Shown: positions 10,101-17,775 of the stretch, piece by piece | Position numbering within the stretch: the stretch's first letter is position 1 | Layout of the letters: each line of letters starts with the position of its first letter | Made by a program: the position numbers and the translations under genes | NCBI GenBank assembly: GCA_016182785.1 | Contig: JACPFU010000030.1 | Coordinates: forward strand, 62,001-126,000 | Reading direction: 5' to 3' | Source: Lysobacterales bacterium | GTDB lineage: Bacteria > Pseudomonadota > Gammaproteobacteria > Xanthomonadales > Ahniellaceae | Length of the DNA: 64,000 nucleotides | Notes under the pieces: generated by a model | The model's database searches: none | Told to the model about the DNA's origin: nothing | What the model saw: the letters and a program-made list of their open reading frames with translations, nothing else

Positions 10101-10558
10101 TAGACCAGACAGCGCGCATAGACCGCGGCGATGCGGTCGGCGAGCTGGAAGCGGCGATGCGCGTCGGCACCCGCCAGATAGCGTTGCAGGCCCGGCTCGT
10201 CGCTGCCATCGAGCGCCGCCAGCACCGCCCAGCGCAGCACTTCGCGGCGAAACGGCGACTGCGTGGGTGCGCTGGCGCCGAGCCGCGCGCGCGCTTCCGC
10301 GTCGAGCCAGCTGCCCGGCAATTGCACATCGAGGTTGGCGACGACGTCGCCAGCGCCGCGGCGTCGCGCCAGTTCGCGCGTCAGCCAGCGCTGGATGCCG
10401 GGATGCGCCGCGAGCACGAGTTGCGGCGCCAGCAGCTCGTCCGGCGGCCAGGCTTCGAGCAGTGCCTCCAATGGTCCGAGCAGGGCTTCGAGCCGGCTCG
10501 CGCGATAGACGCGCAGGCCGCGCAGCATCCCGTCCCGGTCGGCCTTGCCTGAGCCCAT
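7166..10558 (-). CDS. recC: Exodeoxyribonuclease V subunit gamma, RecC
   Basis: RecC holds RecB and RecD together and recognises Chi. The 1130-residue protein keeps the RecC opening (LRVYRASRLEALLGPLEALL) and the helicase-like fold with degenerate ATPase motifs. Typical RecC blocks include WLTREL, GLNEGDFPR and the LSYHHEG element. Three ATGs lie at 10564, 10558 and 10528. The one at 10558 was chosen because AGGTGG ends 6 bases before it, while the same purine run abuts 10564. recC is the first gene of recC-recB-recD, joined by ATGA overlaps. Confidence 0.95.
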   Translation of the reverse strand: MGSGKADRDGMLRGLRVYRASRLEALLGPLEALLEAWPPDELLAPQLVLAAHPGIQRWLTRELARRRGAGDVVANLDVQLPGSWLDAEARARLGASAPTQSPFRREVLRWAVLAALDGSDEPGLQRYLAGADAHRRFQLADRIAAVYARCLVYRADWLAAWEQGRDSVPARHVLGPLWRRVRAALAGEHRGVLLQRLAAARHAATRELDPPPPLHVFGLSHLPASEFAVLCAEARHRLVCLYFPDPCVEYWAGLGRQESRLQRLQQLGSGDEAERELQSLGHPLLAAWGRIGQHFGLSLLDQAGAVVADVRAGEDEHDPPEGSGLLAWLQQGIRRLQPGSPPPAVADALADASLRVHGCHTRVRELEVLRDAVLDALAADPQLKPGDIAVMAPDIHAYAPLLPAIFGAAGDARAELPYHCADLALRRAHPLCDAFLALLQLPRTRIETSQLLDLLQCDAIRRALGIDDEGLDALRRWLDDARVAWGLDASARAQLGLPAYAEHSFAWGLARLVAGHVYGDESATTVAAQTGLWPVAGVQGVAVTALGALDRLLAAIADWCEAASTGLRGSQWCARMESLLDGLFMSDPDDADASAAMASLRAAIRALHEQFRVSGHDPELAHATVCALVDEALARVPEQQPFLLGGITFCGMVPQRSIPFAMIAVLGLNEGDFPRGGSEDGLDLIARHPRIGDRDTRNDDRYLFLETLMAARRRLHLSYHHEGAQDGRARSPAAPLAELMAYLDTHLDAGRPWFVRHPLQPFDARCFDGRDPRLASFSREFAAMVAAASDADADTGERFVAGAALAAPTPDATPLSLAHLLRYYRDPAAHLLRDRLRLRLDALEEDRSAACEPLELKPDPRERLPRQLLLDALAQGASALPPAPPAWLRLSGRLPAGALGMQAYRAVAKSVDPLLQAAAEDPRLARGLPPRQPIAIDLALGARRIVGSVTRVHHDAQGWLLFDAFPGKRLAALGFQQRIPVFIEWALLRLAYPQQPLRVCLLTTPDPKEARRFDELLNAFDIGSRQADLGARLSRLVEFWQGAETDPLRYLPKTAWAAATSSDEQTFAAMHEAWASDRYHIGERDYAPGYAALLARGVDPADTDRPEARALLAHARWLRELLDLDAKLSP

Positions 10559-10636
10559 CTGCATCCACCTGCTGCGATCGCGCCCACCTTAGGCGCAGAC
10601 CCGCATCGCAGCAACCGCCGCAATTTCCCCGGCCCC

Positions 10637-10757
10637 CGTCTCAAGATCCGAGACGCCGCCGTGGACACTGTGCGCACCGGTTCTCCGGTTGCTGCGTTGA
10701 CCCACCACGGTCAATTCCTTGGGCCCGCGTCCGGCTTCCGGCGCGGGCCGATTTTTT
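10637..10757 (+). ncRNA. Candidate structured RNA or leader with four consecutive hairpins
   Basis: Between divergent recC and the rhomboid gene, the + strand can form four hairpins in a row. They are CGTCTC/GAGACG (10637-10655), ACCGG/CCGGT with a 4-base loop (10676-10689), TTGACC/GGTCAA with loop CACCAC (10697-10714), and a long G+C stem followed by six T (10722-10757). The last is a textbook intrinsic terminator lying before, not after, a coding gene. A small RNA or an attenuating leader of the rhomboid gene both fit. I do not recognise a known RNA family. Confidence 0.35.
10722..10757 (+). terminator. Rho-independent terminator upstream of the rhomboid gene
   Basis: The arms GGCCCGCG (10722-10729) and CGCGGGCC (10742-10749) pair perfectly. 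The inner CCGG/CCGG pair with loop CTT extends the stem, and six T follow at 10752-10757. Its position 43 bp before the GTG start of the rhomboid gene means it ends an upstream transcript or regulates by attenuation. Confidence 0.6.
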
Positions 10758-10799
10758 CGCCGCCCTTGCGTCCGCGCCCGCAGGCCCCACCATGGCGGA

Positions 10800-11612
10800 G
10801 TGATCGATCTGACCCCACCCCCGCCGCCGACTCCGGCGCAGCTGCACGCCGACGCGCAGCGCTTCCACCGCGTGCTGATCGGCGTCGCGCTGTTTCTGGT
10901 CGGCCTGGCCGCGCTGTGGTGGGCCGAGCATCAGTTCCGGCTCGACTTGCAGGCACTGTCGATCCATCCGCGCGCACCGGCGTACCTGCTCGGGGTGCTG
11001 ACGGCGCCGCTGCTGCATGGCTCGCTCGAACATCTGCTCGGCAACAGTTTCGGCCTGTTCGTGCTCGGCGTGCTGACGCTGTATCGCTATCCGCAGGGCG
11101 CGCGCGCTGCGCTGCCGCTGATCTGGCTGCTGGCCGGGCTCGGCACCTGGCTGATCGGGCGCGGTTCCTTCCACATCGGCGCCAGCGGCATCACCCACGG
11201 TTTGATGTTCTTCGTGTTCGTCTCCGGATTGGTGCGCCGCGACCGCACCTCGATCGCAGCGGCCCTGCTCGCGTTCGCGTTCTTCGGCGGCATGCTGGTC
11301 ACGGTGCTGCCGCGCGAGCCCGGCGTGTCCTGGGAATACCACTTGAGCGGCGCGCTTGCCGGCGTGTTCGCGGCGCTGCTGCTGCGCAAGCGCGACCCGG
11401 CGCCGGCGCGGCGCAAGTACTCGTGGGAGATCGAGGAAGAACTCGAAGCCGAGGCCGAGCGCCTGCGCGCCGAGACCGAGCCGCCGCGACCGGACCAGGT
11501 CACCCCGATCTGGGACGGCCCGCGCCGATCCGCCGAGCCCGATGACACCCAGCGCGGCGCGATTCTGCAGTTCCCCTATCGCCACCGTGGCGGCAGCGAC
11601 CGCCTGCATTGA
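10800..11612 (+). CDS. Rhomboid-family intramembrane serine protease
   Basis: Rhomboids cut transmembrane helices of substrate proteins inside the bilayer. From the GTG at 10800 the protein is 270 residues with six or seven hydrophobic segments. The oxyanion-region HGSLEHLLGN lies at about residues 73-82, the nucleophile GASG has Ser129, and the helix-6 base is His181 in EYHLSGALAG. The Ser-His dyad is thus complete. A charged, probably coiled tail (residues about 205-235) rich in Glu and Arg extends into the cytoplasm. The GTG was preferred over upstream starts because the sequence before it overlaps a terminator and looks non-coding. Confidence 0.85.
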   Translation: MIDLTPPPPPTPAQLHADAQRFHRVLIGVALFLVGLAALWWAEHQFRLDLQALSIHPRAPAYLLGVLTAPLLHGSLEHLLGNSFGLFVLGVLTLYRYPQGARAALPLIWLLAGLGTWLIGRGSFHIGASGITHGLMFFVFVSGLVRRDRTSIAAALLAFAFFGGMLVTVLPREPGVSWEYHLSGALAGVFAALLLRKRDPAPARRKYSWEIEEELEAEAERLRAETEPPRPDQVTPIWDGPRRSAEPDDTQRGAILQFPYRHRGGSDRLH

Positions 11613-11706
11613 AGCCGGCTTGCGCGCAGCGCATTGCCCGCATGCGGGCCGCCATCGCGCCGTGAATTGACCGGGCGCCGCCCGCCGCAGCGGCCAACCT
11701 GCGCGC

Positions 11707-12546
11707 ATGCATCGTGCGTCGGCTTCGTCGTGGCTTGTCGAGTTCCTGTGGTTCTGCCGCAAGGAACTGCGGGCCTGCGTGTTCGCCGGCGCGTTCTTCG
11801 CGGTGCTGGCGGCGTCGCGCCAGCTGCCGCTCGGACCGCTACCCCGCTACGACTTCATCCTGCTGATGGCGCTGCTGCTGCAGGCGCTGCTGTTGCTGAT
11901 GCGGGTCGAGTCGCTGGACGAGTTCCGCACGATCTGTCTGTTCCACCTGATCGGCTTCGCACTGGAAGTGTTCAAGACGCAGCCGCAGATCGGCTCGTGG
12001 AGTTACCCGGAGCCGGGGTACAGCAAGCTGTTCGGGGTGCCGCTGTATTCCGGGTTCATGTACGCCGCGGTCGCCAGCTACATGATGCAGGCGTGGCGCC
12101 TGTTCGAGCTGGAACTGCGCCACTACCCGCGTTACCGCCACACGCTGCCGCTGGCGGCGGCGATCTACCTCAATTTCTTCACCCACCACTTCATCGGCGA
12201 TCTGCGCTGGTGGCTCGCGGGCCTGCTGGTGATCGTGTTCGCCCGCACCGAGGTCAGCTTCCGCCCGCACCGGCTGCGCCTGCGCATGCCGCTGTTGCTG
12301 GCGTTCCTGCTGATCGGGTGCTTCGTCTGGATCGCCGAGAACCTCTCCACCCTGCTCGGCGCCTGGGTCTACCCGAACCAGCACCACGGCTGGCGCATCG
12401 TGCACGTCGGCAAGATCAGCTCGTGGACACTGCTGGTCGTCATCACCCTGATCCTGGTCGCCGACCTCAAGCACTACAAGGCCGGGCGCGAGCGGGCTTG
12501 CGCGCCGGTCTCTGGTGCTGCGAGCGAGGCGGAGTCGCTGTCGTGA
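11707..12546 (+). CDS. DUF817 family membrane protein
   Basis: The 279-residue protein has about eight transmembrane segments. It carries the DUF817 hallmarks FHLIGFALEVFKT, GSWSYPE and a region around YSGFMYAAVASYM. The family includes Bacillus YoaT and has no known biochemical role. It sits 94 bp after the rhomboid gene on the same strand, so the two may be co-transcribed. The last ~20 residues (after DLKHYKAGRERA) look unconserved. From its stop to 12712 (about 165 bp) I see no gene. Confidence 0.8.
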   Translation: MHRASASSWLVEFLWFCRKELRACVFAGAFFAVLAASRQLPLGPLPRYDFILLMALLLQALLLLMRVESLDEFRTICLFHLIGFALEVFKTQPQIGSWSYPEPGYSKLFGVPLYSGFMYAAVASYMMQAWRLFELELRHYPRYRHTLPLAAAIYLNFFTHHFIGDLRWWLAGLLVIVFARTEVSFRPHRLRLRMPLLLAFLLIGCFVWIAENLSTLLGAWVYPNQHHGWRIVHVGKISSWTLLVVITLILVADLKHYKAGRERACAPVSGAASEAESLS

Positions 12547-12712
12547 GCCGTGTGGTATCCACGGACCGCGAGACGAGAAGCGGATCCGGCAGGGACGCAC
12601 GTCACGGCCGAACATCCAGAGCCGTCAACCCGTGGCTGCCAGGCGTCACCTCGAACGGCAGCGGTCACTTGTGTGGCGCGAGGGCGCCGACCACGGCGCA
12701 GCAAGCGGGTCG

Positions 12713-14149
12713 CTAGTCCTCGAAGCCATCCGCGTGGAGCACGTCGGAGTCGGTCCGGAACCGGAATGCGTCACGATTGCTGGCACCGTTGAAATCGCCG
12801 AGGCCAAGCAGCTTGCTGCCCTCGGTCGCCAACGCGCGCAGTGCGCGGTCGTCACTGGACGGAGTGGAAAAGTACTCGGCGAGAGCGCCGGTCGCGGCGA
12901 AACCGGCATCGGGTGCGCCGTTCGTCGTCAGCCGCGCCAGGAAGACGCGGCGCAGGCCGGCGCGTTCCGAGCTTCCGCCAAGTACGTAGCGGGAGGCGCC
13001 ATCGAGGATCAACGCGCTCGGTGTCAGCGGCGCATCGGCCAAGCTCAGGCCCTGGTACCCAGGCGTAGCCACGTCGCCAAAGCCGGGGTCGAGGTCGCCG
13101 TTGGCATTCAGACGCAGCACCAGTAGCGGCGCCTGCCCTGCGGTGACCGCAGCCCGACCGGCGAGCAGCAGTCGCCCGGAATCCTCGCGCAGTCCGAGCG
13201 TGGTCGTCACCGCGCTGATGGTGTAGCCGCTCAGTTGCGGATCACGCAGCACCCGCTTGCCGTGGTTGGCGCCAGCGACCGAGCTGGCGATGCAGCCGGC
13301 ACTGGAGCAGAAGCTGGCGTCCAGCTGGCCATCGGACGCCAGCAGTTGCGCTGCCGCCGGCCGGCAGCCGAGTGCGATGGTGCACGATTGCGCCAACACC
13401 ACGACACGGTTGTCCGGCAGCGCCGACAGACCGACCACGGTGTCGCGCGCGCCGTTTGCAGTGGGCTGCAGGTCGATCGTCTGGAATCCGAAGCCATTTC
13501 CCCAGCTTTCGATCGCCGTGCCGTCAACGCCGCTGATGCGACGCAGGATGAGGTTGCCATTGCCATCGGCGAGGTTGCCGGCATGAACCAGATCGTTGTT
13601 GGGCATCAGCGCGACCGCGACGGCGCGGCTGTCGGCGCTGGATCCGAAGCTGAAGCAGGAGATCCCGCTGTTGCCGACGCCGCCGGTGAAGGTCTCGTCG
13701 CGCGAACCGTCGGGCAGCAGCCGCAGCAGGCACTGGGCGACGACGGCCGGAGCGCCGTCGACGATCGTGCCGACAACGACAATGCGGTCTTGCCGATCGA
13801 TCAGCGCACCGCGGAACTCGGTCCAGTCGGTCTGCAGGCGCCGATAGGCGCTCCCAGAGTTGAAGCCGGCGTCCGGAATGCCGGATGCGAGATAGCGGAA
13901 CATGATCAGTTCCAGGGGTCGGCTGGCGGCGACGGGAAACGGATTGCGACGCGTGATCAAGACAATCCGCCTGCCCAGGCTGTCGCTCAGCAGTGCCAGT
14001 CCGGCGTCCTCGTCATCGCTGGCGGCGAGCGGATACGCCAACGGCTGCAGTCCGCCAGAACCGAACGTGGGATCGAGGCTGCCGTCGAAGGCTTGCAGCG
14101 GCGACGCGAAGATCGCGGCAAGGGCCAAGCACCAGCGCCATCCGGACAT
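12713..14149 (-). CDS. Secreted delta-60 repeat protein with C-terminal GFE tail
   Basis: The 478-residue protein starts MSGWRWCLALAAIFASPLQA, a clear signal peptide. Repeated segments of the delta-60 (DUF5122) type then follow, for example DGSLDPTFGSGG, DGSRDETFTGG and NGDLDPGFGD, spaced roughly 55-65 residues apart. Such proteins form beta-propeller-like extracellular folds. It ends HADGFED, the tail shared with four other secreted proteins in this window. The start at 14149 has a GGAGAGAG Shine-Dalgarno sequence. An earlier in-frame ATG at 14233 would bury the signal peptide. No catalytic residues are evident. Confidence 0.8.
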   Translation of the reverse strand: MSGWRWCLALAAIFASPLQAFDGSLDPTFGSGGLQPLAYPLAASDDEDAGLALLSDSLGRRIVLITRRNPFPVAASRPLELIMFRYLASGIPDAGFNSGSAYRRLQTDWTEFRGALIDRQDRIVVVGTIVDGAPAVVAQCLLRLLPDGSRDETFTGGVGNSGISCFSFGSSADSRAVAVALMPNNDLVHAGNLADGNGNLILRRISGVDGTAIESWGNGFGFQTIDLQPTANGARDTVVGLSALPDNRVVVLAQSCTIALGCRPAAAQLLASDGQLDASFCSSAGCIASSVAGANHGKRVLRDPQLSGYTISAVTTTLGLREDSGRLLLAGRAAVTAGQAPLLVLRLNANGDLDPGFGDVATPGYQGLSLADAPLTPSALILDGASRYVLGGSSERAGLRRVFLARLTTNGAPDAGFAATGALAEYFSTPSSDDRALRALATEGSKLLGLGDFNGASNRDAFRFRTDSDVLHADGFED

Positions 14150-14258
14150 CTGCTCTCTCCAAGGGAGGAAATCCACAGCATCTTCAGCGTGCCCTTTCGT
14201 GGCGCACTGTACGCCGCGGACCCATGCCGTCAAGCATCCGCCCTACCCGCGCCTCCGC

Positions 14259-15101
14259 TCAACCTCGCGCCGTCACGAACGCCGCGATCCGCTGCACCAC
14301 CGGCTGCGGGTCTTTCATCCACGAGAAGTGGTCGGCGCGGCCGTGGCCGAAGTCGGCGCGAGCGAGACATTGCGTCTGCGCCCGCGTGCGCGGCAGTTTG
14401 GCGAGCAGGCCGGCGAGCGAGGACGGCGGGGCGTAGCGGTCGTCGCGCAGTTGCAACGCGAGCAGCGGGTGGGTCAGCGTTGCCAGTTCGGCGTCGAGGT
14501 TGCCGTCCTCCAGCACTTGCCGATAGCGACCGCTCCAGGCGGTACCGGCCCAGTCGCGCATCAGCGATTTCGCCTCGCGCCCGGCGAAGCCGATGCGCTG
14601 TCCCGGAAAGTAGCCACAAGCGCTGGCGAGTGCCGGGAAGCCGGCAACCAGGCCAAGCATCAGTGGCCATTGCCAGAGCGGGAAGCGGCGCCAGTGCGGG
14701 ATGCCGCCGGCGACGAGGACCAGGCCGGCGAGCGACGGGTCGCGCGCCAGCGTCAACGCGGCGAGCTGCGCGCCGAGGCTGTGGCCGCCGATCCAGACGC
14801 GCGCCGCGGGGTGTCGGGCGCGCAGCGCCTGGATGCCTTGCGCGACGTCCGCGAGCAGGTCGCGGTAGCGCCAGTCGACACCGCGGCGCGCACGCAGATT
14901 GCTGGAACCGGCGCCGCGCCACTCGTGTCGCGCCAGCCCGATCCCGGCCGTGGCCAGCAGTTCGGCGAAGCGTGCGTAGTGGCGCGCGGTGACGCCAAGC
15001 GCCGGCAGCCAGTACAGGAACTCGCCTTGGTCAGCCGGATGCACGATCAGTTCGGCGGCCGCGCCATCGGCCGATGCGACGTGCAGGATCTCCGGCGTCA
15101 T
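14259..15101 (-). CDS. Alpha/beta hydrolase (COG4757-like)
   Basis: A 280-residue serine hydrolase of the alpha/beta fold. The nucleophile elbow is GGHSLG with Ser108. A late acidic/turn region DDRYAPPSS precedes the C-terminal FGHGRADHFSWM, which holds the likely catalytic His (253 or 258). The early block RHEWRGAGSS matches predicted hydrolases of COG4757 rather than true lipases. There is no signal peptide, so it is cytoplasmic. Its ATG overlaps the stop of the DUF2238 gene by 4 bp, so the two are co-translated. The substrate is unknown. Confidence 0.8.
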   Translation of the reverse strand: MTPEILHVASADGAAAELIVHPADQGEFLYWLPALGVTARHYARFAELLATAGIGLARHEWRGAGSSNLRARRGVDWRYRDLLADVAQGIQALRARHPAARVWIGGHSLGAQLAALTLARDPSLAGLVLVAGGIPHWRRFPLWQWPLMLGLVAGFPALASACGYFPGQRIGFAGREAKSLMRDWAGTAWSGRYRQVLEDGNLDAELATLTHPLLALQLRDDRYAPPSSLAGLLAKLPRTRAQTQCLARADFGHGRADHFSWMKDPQPVVQRIAAFVTARG

Positions 15102-15730
15102 CGCGCCGGGCCGAGCTCGCGGTCATGCTGGCGGGCGAGAAGCAGCTGCGCGAGGATCGCCCCGCACATCGCCAGGAACATGTCCCACTGCGTGTCCCAG
15201 ATGTCGCCCTGGGTCGCGAGGAATGCGTCCGCGCGACCGCCCATGATCACCGCCGACCACCACTCGATCATCTCGAAGAAGGCACTGAACGCGAGCGCGC
15301 AGCTCACGCACAGATAGAACAGCCACGCCCCCGGACGCAGCGCGGTACGGCGCAGCAGCAGTTCGCGCGCGAGGATCGCCGGCACGAAGCCCTGGGCGAA
15401 GTGGCCGAGGCGGTCGTAGTGATTGCGCGACAGCTCGAACCAGTCGCGGAACCAGTCGCCGAGCGGAACCTTGGCGTAGGTGTAGTGCCCGCCGAGCATC
15501 AGGATGGCGCCGTGGATCACCAGCAGCACGCACAGCAATCGCGTCAGCGGGAAGCGCGACCAGGCGAGCAGCACCAGCGGCAGCCCGAGCATCACCCACA
15601 CCGTCTCCATCCACCAGGTCAGGCGATCGGCGGGCTGGATGCCGGAGGCCGCCAGCATCGCCACCGTGGCGGCGACCAGGAACAGGCCGAGGCTGCGGCT
15701 CGGGGGTTTGCGCGGCTGGCCAAGCAACAT
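15098..15730 (-). CDS. DUF2238 family integral membrane protein (YjdF-like)
   Basis: The 210-residue protein has about six transmembrane helices. It shows the DUF2238 signature NHYDRLGHFAQGFVPAILAR together with EMIEWWSA and TQGDIWDTQWDMFLA, which are highly conserved polar residues inside the membrane. The family is widespread and of unknown function. Translation begins at the ATG at 15730, preceded by GGAGCTCCCG. It is the first gene of a two-gene unit with the hydrolase. Confidence 0.85.
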   Translation of the reverse strand: MLLGQPRKPPSRSLGLFLVAATVAMLAASGIQPADRLTWWMETVWVMLGLPLVLLAWSRFPLTRLLCVLLVIHGAILMLGGHYTYAKVPLGDWFRDWFELSRNHYDRLGHFAQGFVPAILARELLLRRTALRPGAWLFYLCVSCALAFSAFFEMIEWWSAVIMGGRADAFLATQGDIWDTQWDMFLAMCGAILAQLLLARQHDRELGPAR

Positions 15731-15850
15731 CGGGAGCTCCTGCGGGACGCGCGATTGTGCAGAGGATTGCGCCGTCGTCCAAGCGGCGGACGCGCGGCTA
15801 CACTGCCCGCCAACGCGCCGCACGGGCGTGACCGAGCGCACGAAGCCACG

Positions 15851-16516
15851 ATGTCGAACACCACGCCCTACGGCCTCGAAGCCAGTGAACTCGACGAGCT
15901 GCACGAGTACCTGGTCGCGCATCCGGGCCCGGTCGGCCTGATGCTCGACGGCGTGCACGGCCTGCTCTCCGCGGTCGTCGCCGGCCCCGAGCCGGTGCCG
16001 GCGAGCGAGTGGCTGCCGCAGGTGGTCGACGAGGAATCCGGCTTCAGCGACGCCGACCAGGCGAACCGCATCCTCAGCCTGATCGTGCGCCTGTACAACA
16101 GCGTCGTGCAGGAGCTGGAAGCGTTCACTTACGAACCGATCTTCGGCGAATACGAGGAAGAGGACGGCAGCGCCGAGCTGGCCGCGGTCGGCTGGTGTGA
16201 AGGCTTCAGCGTCGGCATCGACCTGCGCTCCGAAGTCTGGGAAACGCGCATGGCCAGCGACCCGCGCCTGATGGACCTGCTCGACCCGATCATCCGCATC
16301 TCCGCCGACGAAGGCCTGTTCGAGTCCGACACCACCGAACAGCTGGCGCCGCTCGATGACGAGGAACGCGAGCTGCTGCTGCGCGCCATCGGCGGCGCGG
16401 TCGCCGATGTCCAGCAGTACTGGCGCGAACAGCCGCCGCAGCCGGACGAAGCCAGCACCAACGACCCCCCGCCACGCCCGCTGCCACGCCGCCGCGCGGG
16501 ACGGTGGGTGCATTGA
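15851..16516 (+). CDS. YecA/YgfB family protein (UPF0149)
   Basis: A 221-residue acidic soluble protein. The UPF0149 pattern is visible: an opening ELDELHEYL, the block MLDGVHGLLSAVVAGPEPVPASEWLP, and AAVGWCEGFSVGIDL in the middle. No SEC-C zinc tail is present, unlike E. coli YecA. The last 25 residues are proline- and arginine-rich and look disordered. Function is unknown, and the family occurs near peptidase and ubiquinone genes in other species but not here. Confidence 0.8.
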   Translation: MSNTTPYGLEASELDELHEYLVAHPGPVGLMLDGVHGLLSAVVAGPEPVPASEWLPQVVDEESGFSDADQANRILSLIVRLYNSVVQELEAFTYEPIFGEYEEEDGSAELAAVGWCEGFSVGIDLRSEVWETRMASDPRLMDLLDPIIRISADEGLFESDTTEQLAPLDDEERELLLRAIGGAVADVQQYWREQPPQPDEASTNDPPPRPLPRRRAGRWVH

Positions 16517-16539
16517 GGCTTGTTGTTTTGCTCAAGGCA

Positions 16540-16569
16540 TTGAGTAAAATTACTCAACGTATTGAGTAA
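16540..16569 (+). promoter_or_regulatory. Palindromic operator with a third half-site
   Basis: TTGAGTAA (16540-16547) and TTACTCAA (16550-16557) form a perfect inverted repeat with two bases between. A third copy TTGAGTAA follows at 16562-16569, ending 6 bp before the ATPase start codon. The block is strikingly A+T-rich in this genome. It fits an operator overlapping the promoter or ribosome site of the DUF4143 ATPase gene. Confidence 0.5.
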
Positions 16570-16575
16570 AATGTA

Positions 16576-17772
16576 ATGACCTTCCAGCGAAGCCAGATGC
16601 AGAGCCTGCGCCGTCGGCTGTCCGAGCCGCGCCGATTCATCCAGGTCGTGGCCGGGCCGCGGCAGGTGGGCAAGACCACGCTGGTCCAGGCGGCGATCGA
16701 TACGCTCGACCGCCCGGTGCGCTTCGCGAGCGCCGACGAGCCGACGTTGCGCGGTGACGCCTGGATCGAGCAGCAGTGGCAGGCGGCACGCCTGTCGCTC
16801 GCCGACGCCGATGCGCGCGGTTCGGTGTTGGTGCTCGACGAGATCCAGAAGCTGCCCGGCTGGTCGGAATCGGTGAAACGGCTGTGGGACGAAGACACAC
16901 GACGCCGGCGGCCGCTGCACGTGGTGCTGCTTGGCTCCGCGCCGCTGCTGATCGCACGCGGGTTGGGCGACAGCCTTGCCGGTCGCTTCGAGGTCACGCA
17001 CCTGCCGCACTGGAGCTTCGCCGAAATGCGCGCGGCATTCGGCTGGACGCTCGACCAGTACCTGTTCCACGGCGGCTATCCCGGCGCCGCACCGCTGATC
17101 GACGACCCTGCGCGCTGGGCGCGCCACGTGGTCGACGCGCTGATCGAGACTTCGATCTCGCGCGACGTGCTGTTGCTGTCGCGGGTCGACAAGCCGGCGC
17201 TGCTGCGTCGGTTGTTCGAACTCGCCTGTCGCTATTCGGGCCAGACGCTGTCCTACACCAAGATGCTCGGTCAGCTGCAAGACAGCGGCAACACCACGAC
17301 GCTCGCGCACTACCTCGATCTGCTCGCCGGTGCCGGCATGGTCTGTGGGCTGCAGAAATACGCCGGCGACGCTGCACGCAGCCGCGGGTCGATCCCCAAG
17401 CTGCAGGTGCTGAACACCGCGTTGATGACCGCGCCCTCGGGCCTGACGCTCGCGGAAGCGCGCGCCGACTCGGAATACTGGGGCAGGCTGGTGGAGTCGG
17501 CGGTCGGCGCACACCTCGCGAATGCGGCTGCAAGTGGCGCCTGCGAACTGTTCTACTGGCGCGAGCGCAACCTCGAAGTCGACTTCATCGTGCGCGCCGG
17601 ACGTCGGCTCATTGCGATCGAAGTGAAAAGCGCGCGGGCCTCCGTGCACCATCCGGGCAGTGCAGCATTCGCCGCAGCCTTCAAGCCGCACCGCACCCTG
17701 CTCGTCGGGGGCGACGGCATCGCGCTGCAGGAATTCCTCGAACGCCCGCTGCAGCACTGGCTGCAGCAGTAG
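16576..17772 (+). CDS. AAA ATPase with DUF4143 domain
   Basis: The 398-residue protein has an N-terminal AAA_14 ATPase core (Walker A GPRQVGKTT at 27-35, Walker B LVLDEI at 85-90). A C-terminal DUF4143 domain follows, with the PD-(D/E)XK-like element DFIVRAGRRLIAIEVKSA near residues 336-353. Such proteins are common orphan genes in bacteria and archaea. They may be selfish or defence-related, but no function is established. It stands alone, with its own palindromic upstream site, and ends 3 bp from convergent uppP. Confidence 0.85.
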   Translation: MTFQRSQMQSLRRRLSEPRRFIQVVAGPRQVGKTTLVQAAIDTLDRPVRFASADEPTLRGDAWIEQQWQAARLSLADADARGSVLVLDEIQKLPGWSESVKRLWDEDTRRRRPLHVVLLGSAPLLIARGLGDSLAGRFEVTHLPHWSFAEMRAAFGWTLDQYLFHGGYPGAAPLIDDPARWARHVVDALIETSISRDVLLLSRVDKPALLRRLFELACRYSGQTLSYTKMLGQLQDSGNTTTLAHYLDLLAGAGMVCGLQKYAGDAARSRGSIPKLQVLNTALMTAPSGLTLAEARADSEYWGRLVESAVGAHLANAAASGACELFYWRERNLEVDFIVRAGRRLIAIEVKSARASVHHPGSAAFAAAFKPHRTLLVGGDGIALQEFLERPLQHWLQQ

Positions 17773-17775
17773 CCC

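Noticed and set aside
1099-10552. Long open frames on the plus strand opposite recBCD (for example 4482-7304 and 8288-10552)
   Set aside because: They are Arg/Gln/Ala-rich shadows produced by high G+C opposite genes with clear RecB, RecC and RecD motifs.
10800-11612. The rhomboid as a rhombosortase acting on the GFE tails
   Set aside because: Rhombosortase substrates have a GlyGly motif followed by a transmembrane helix and basic residues. The GFE tails have neither, and the rhomboid is not next to a tagged gene.
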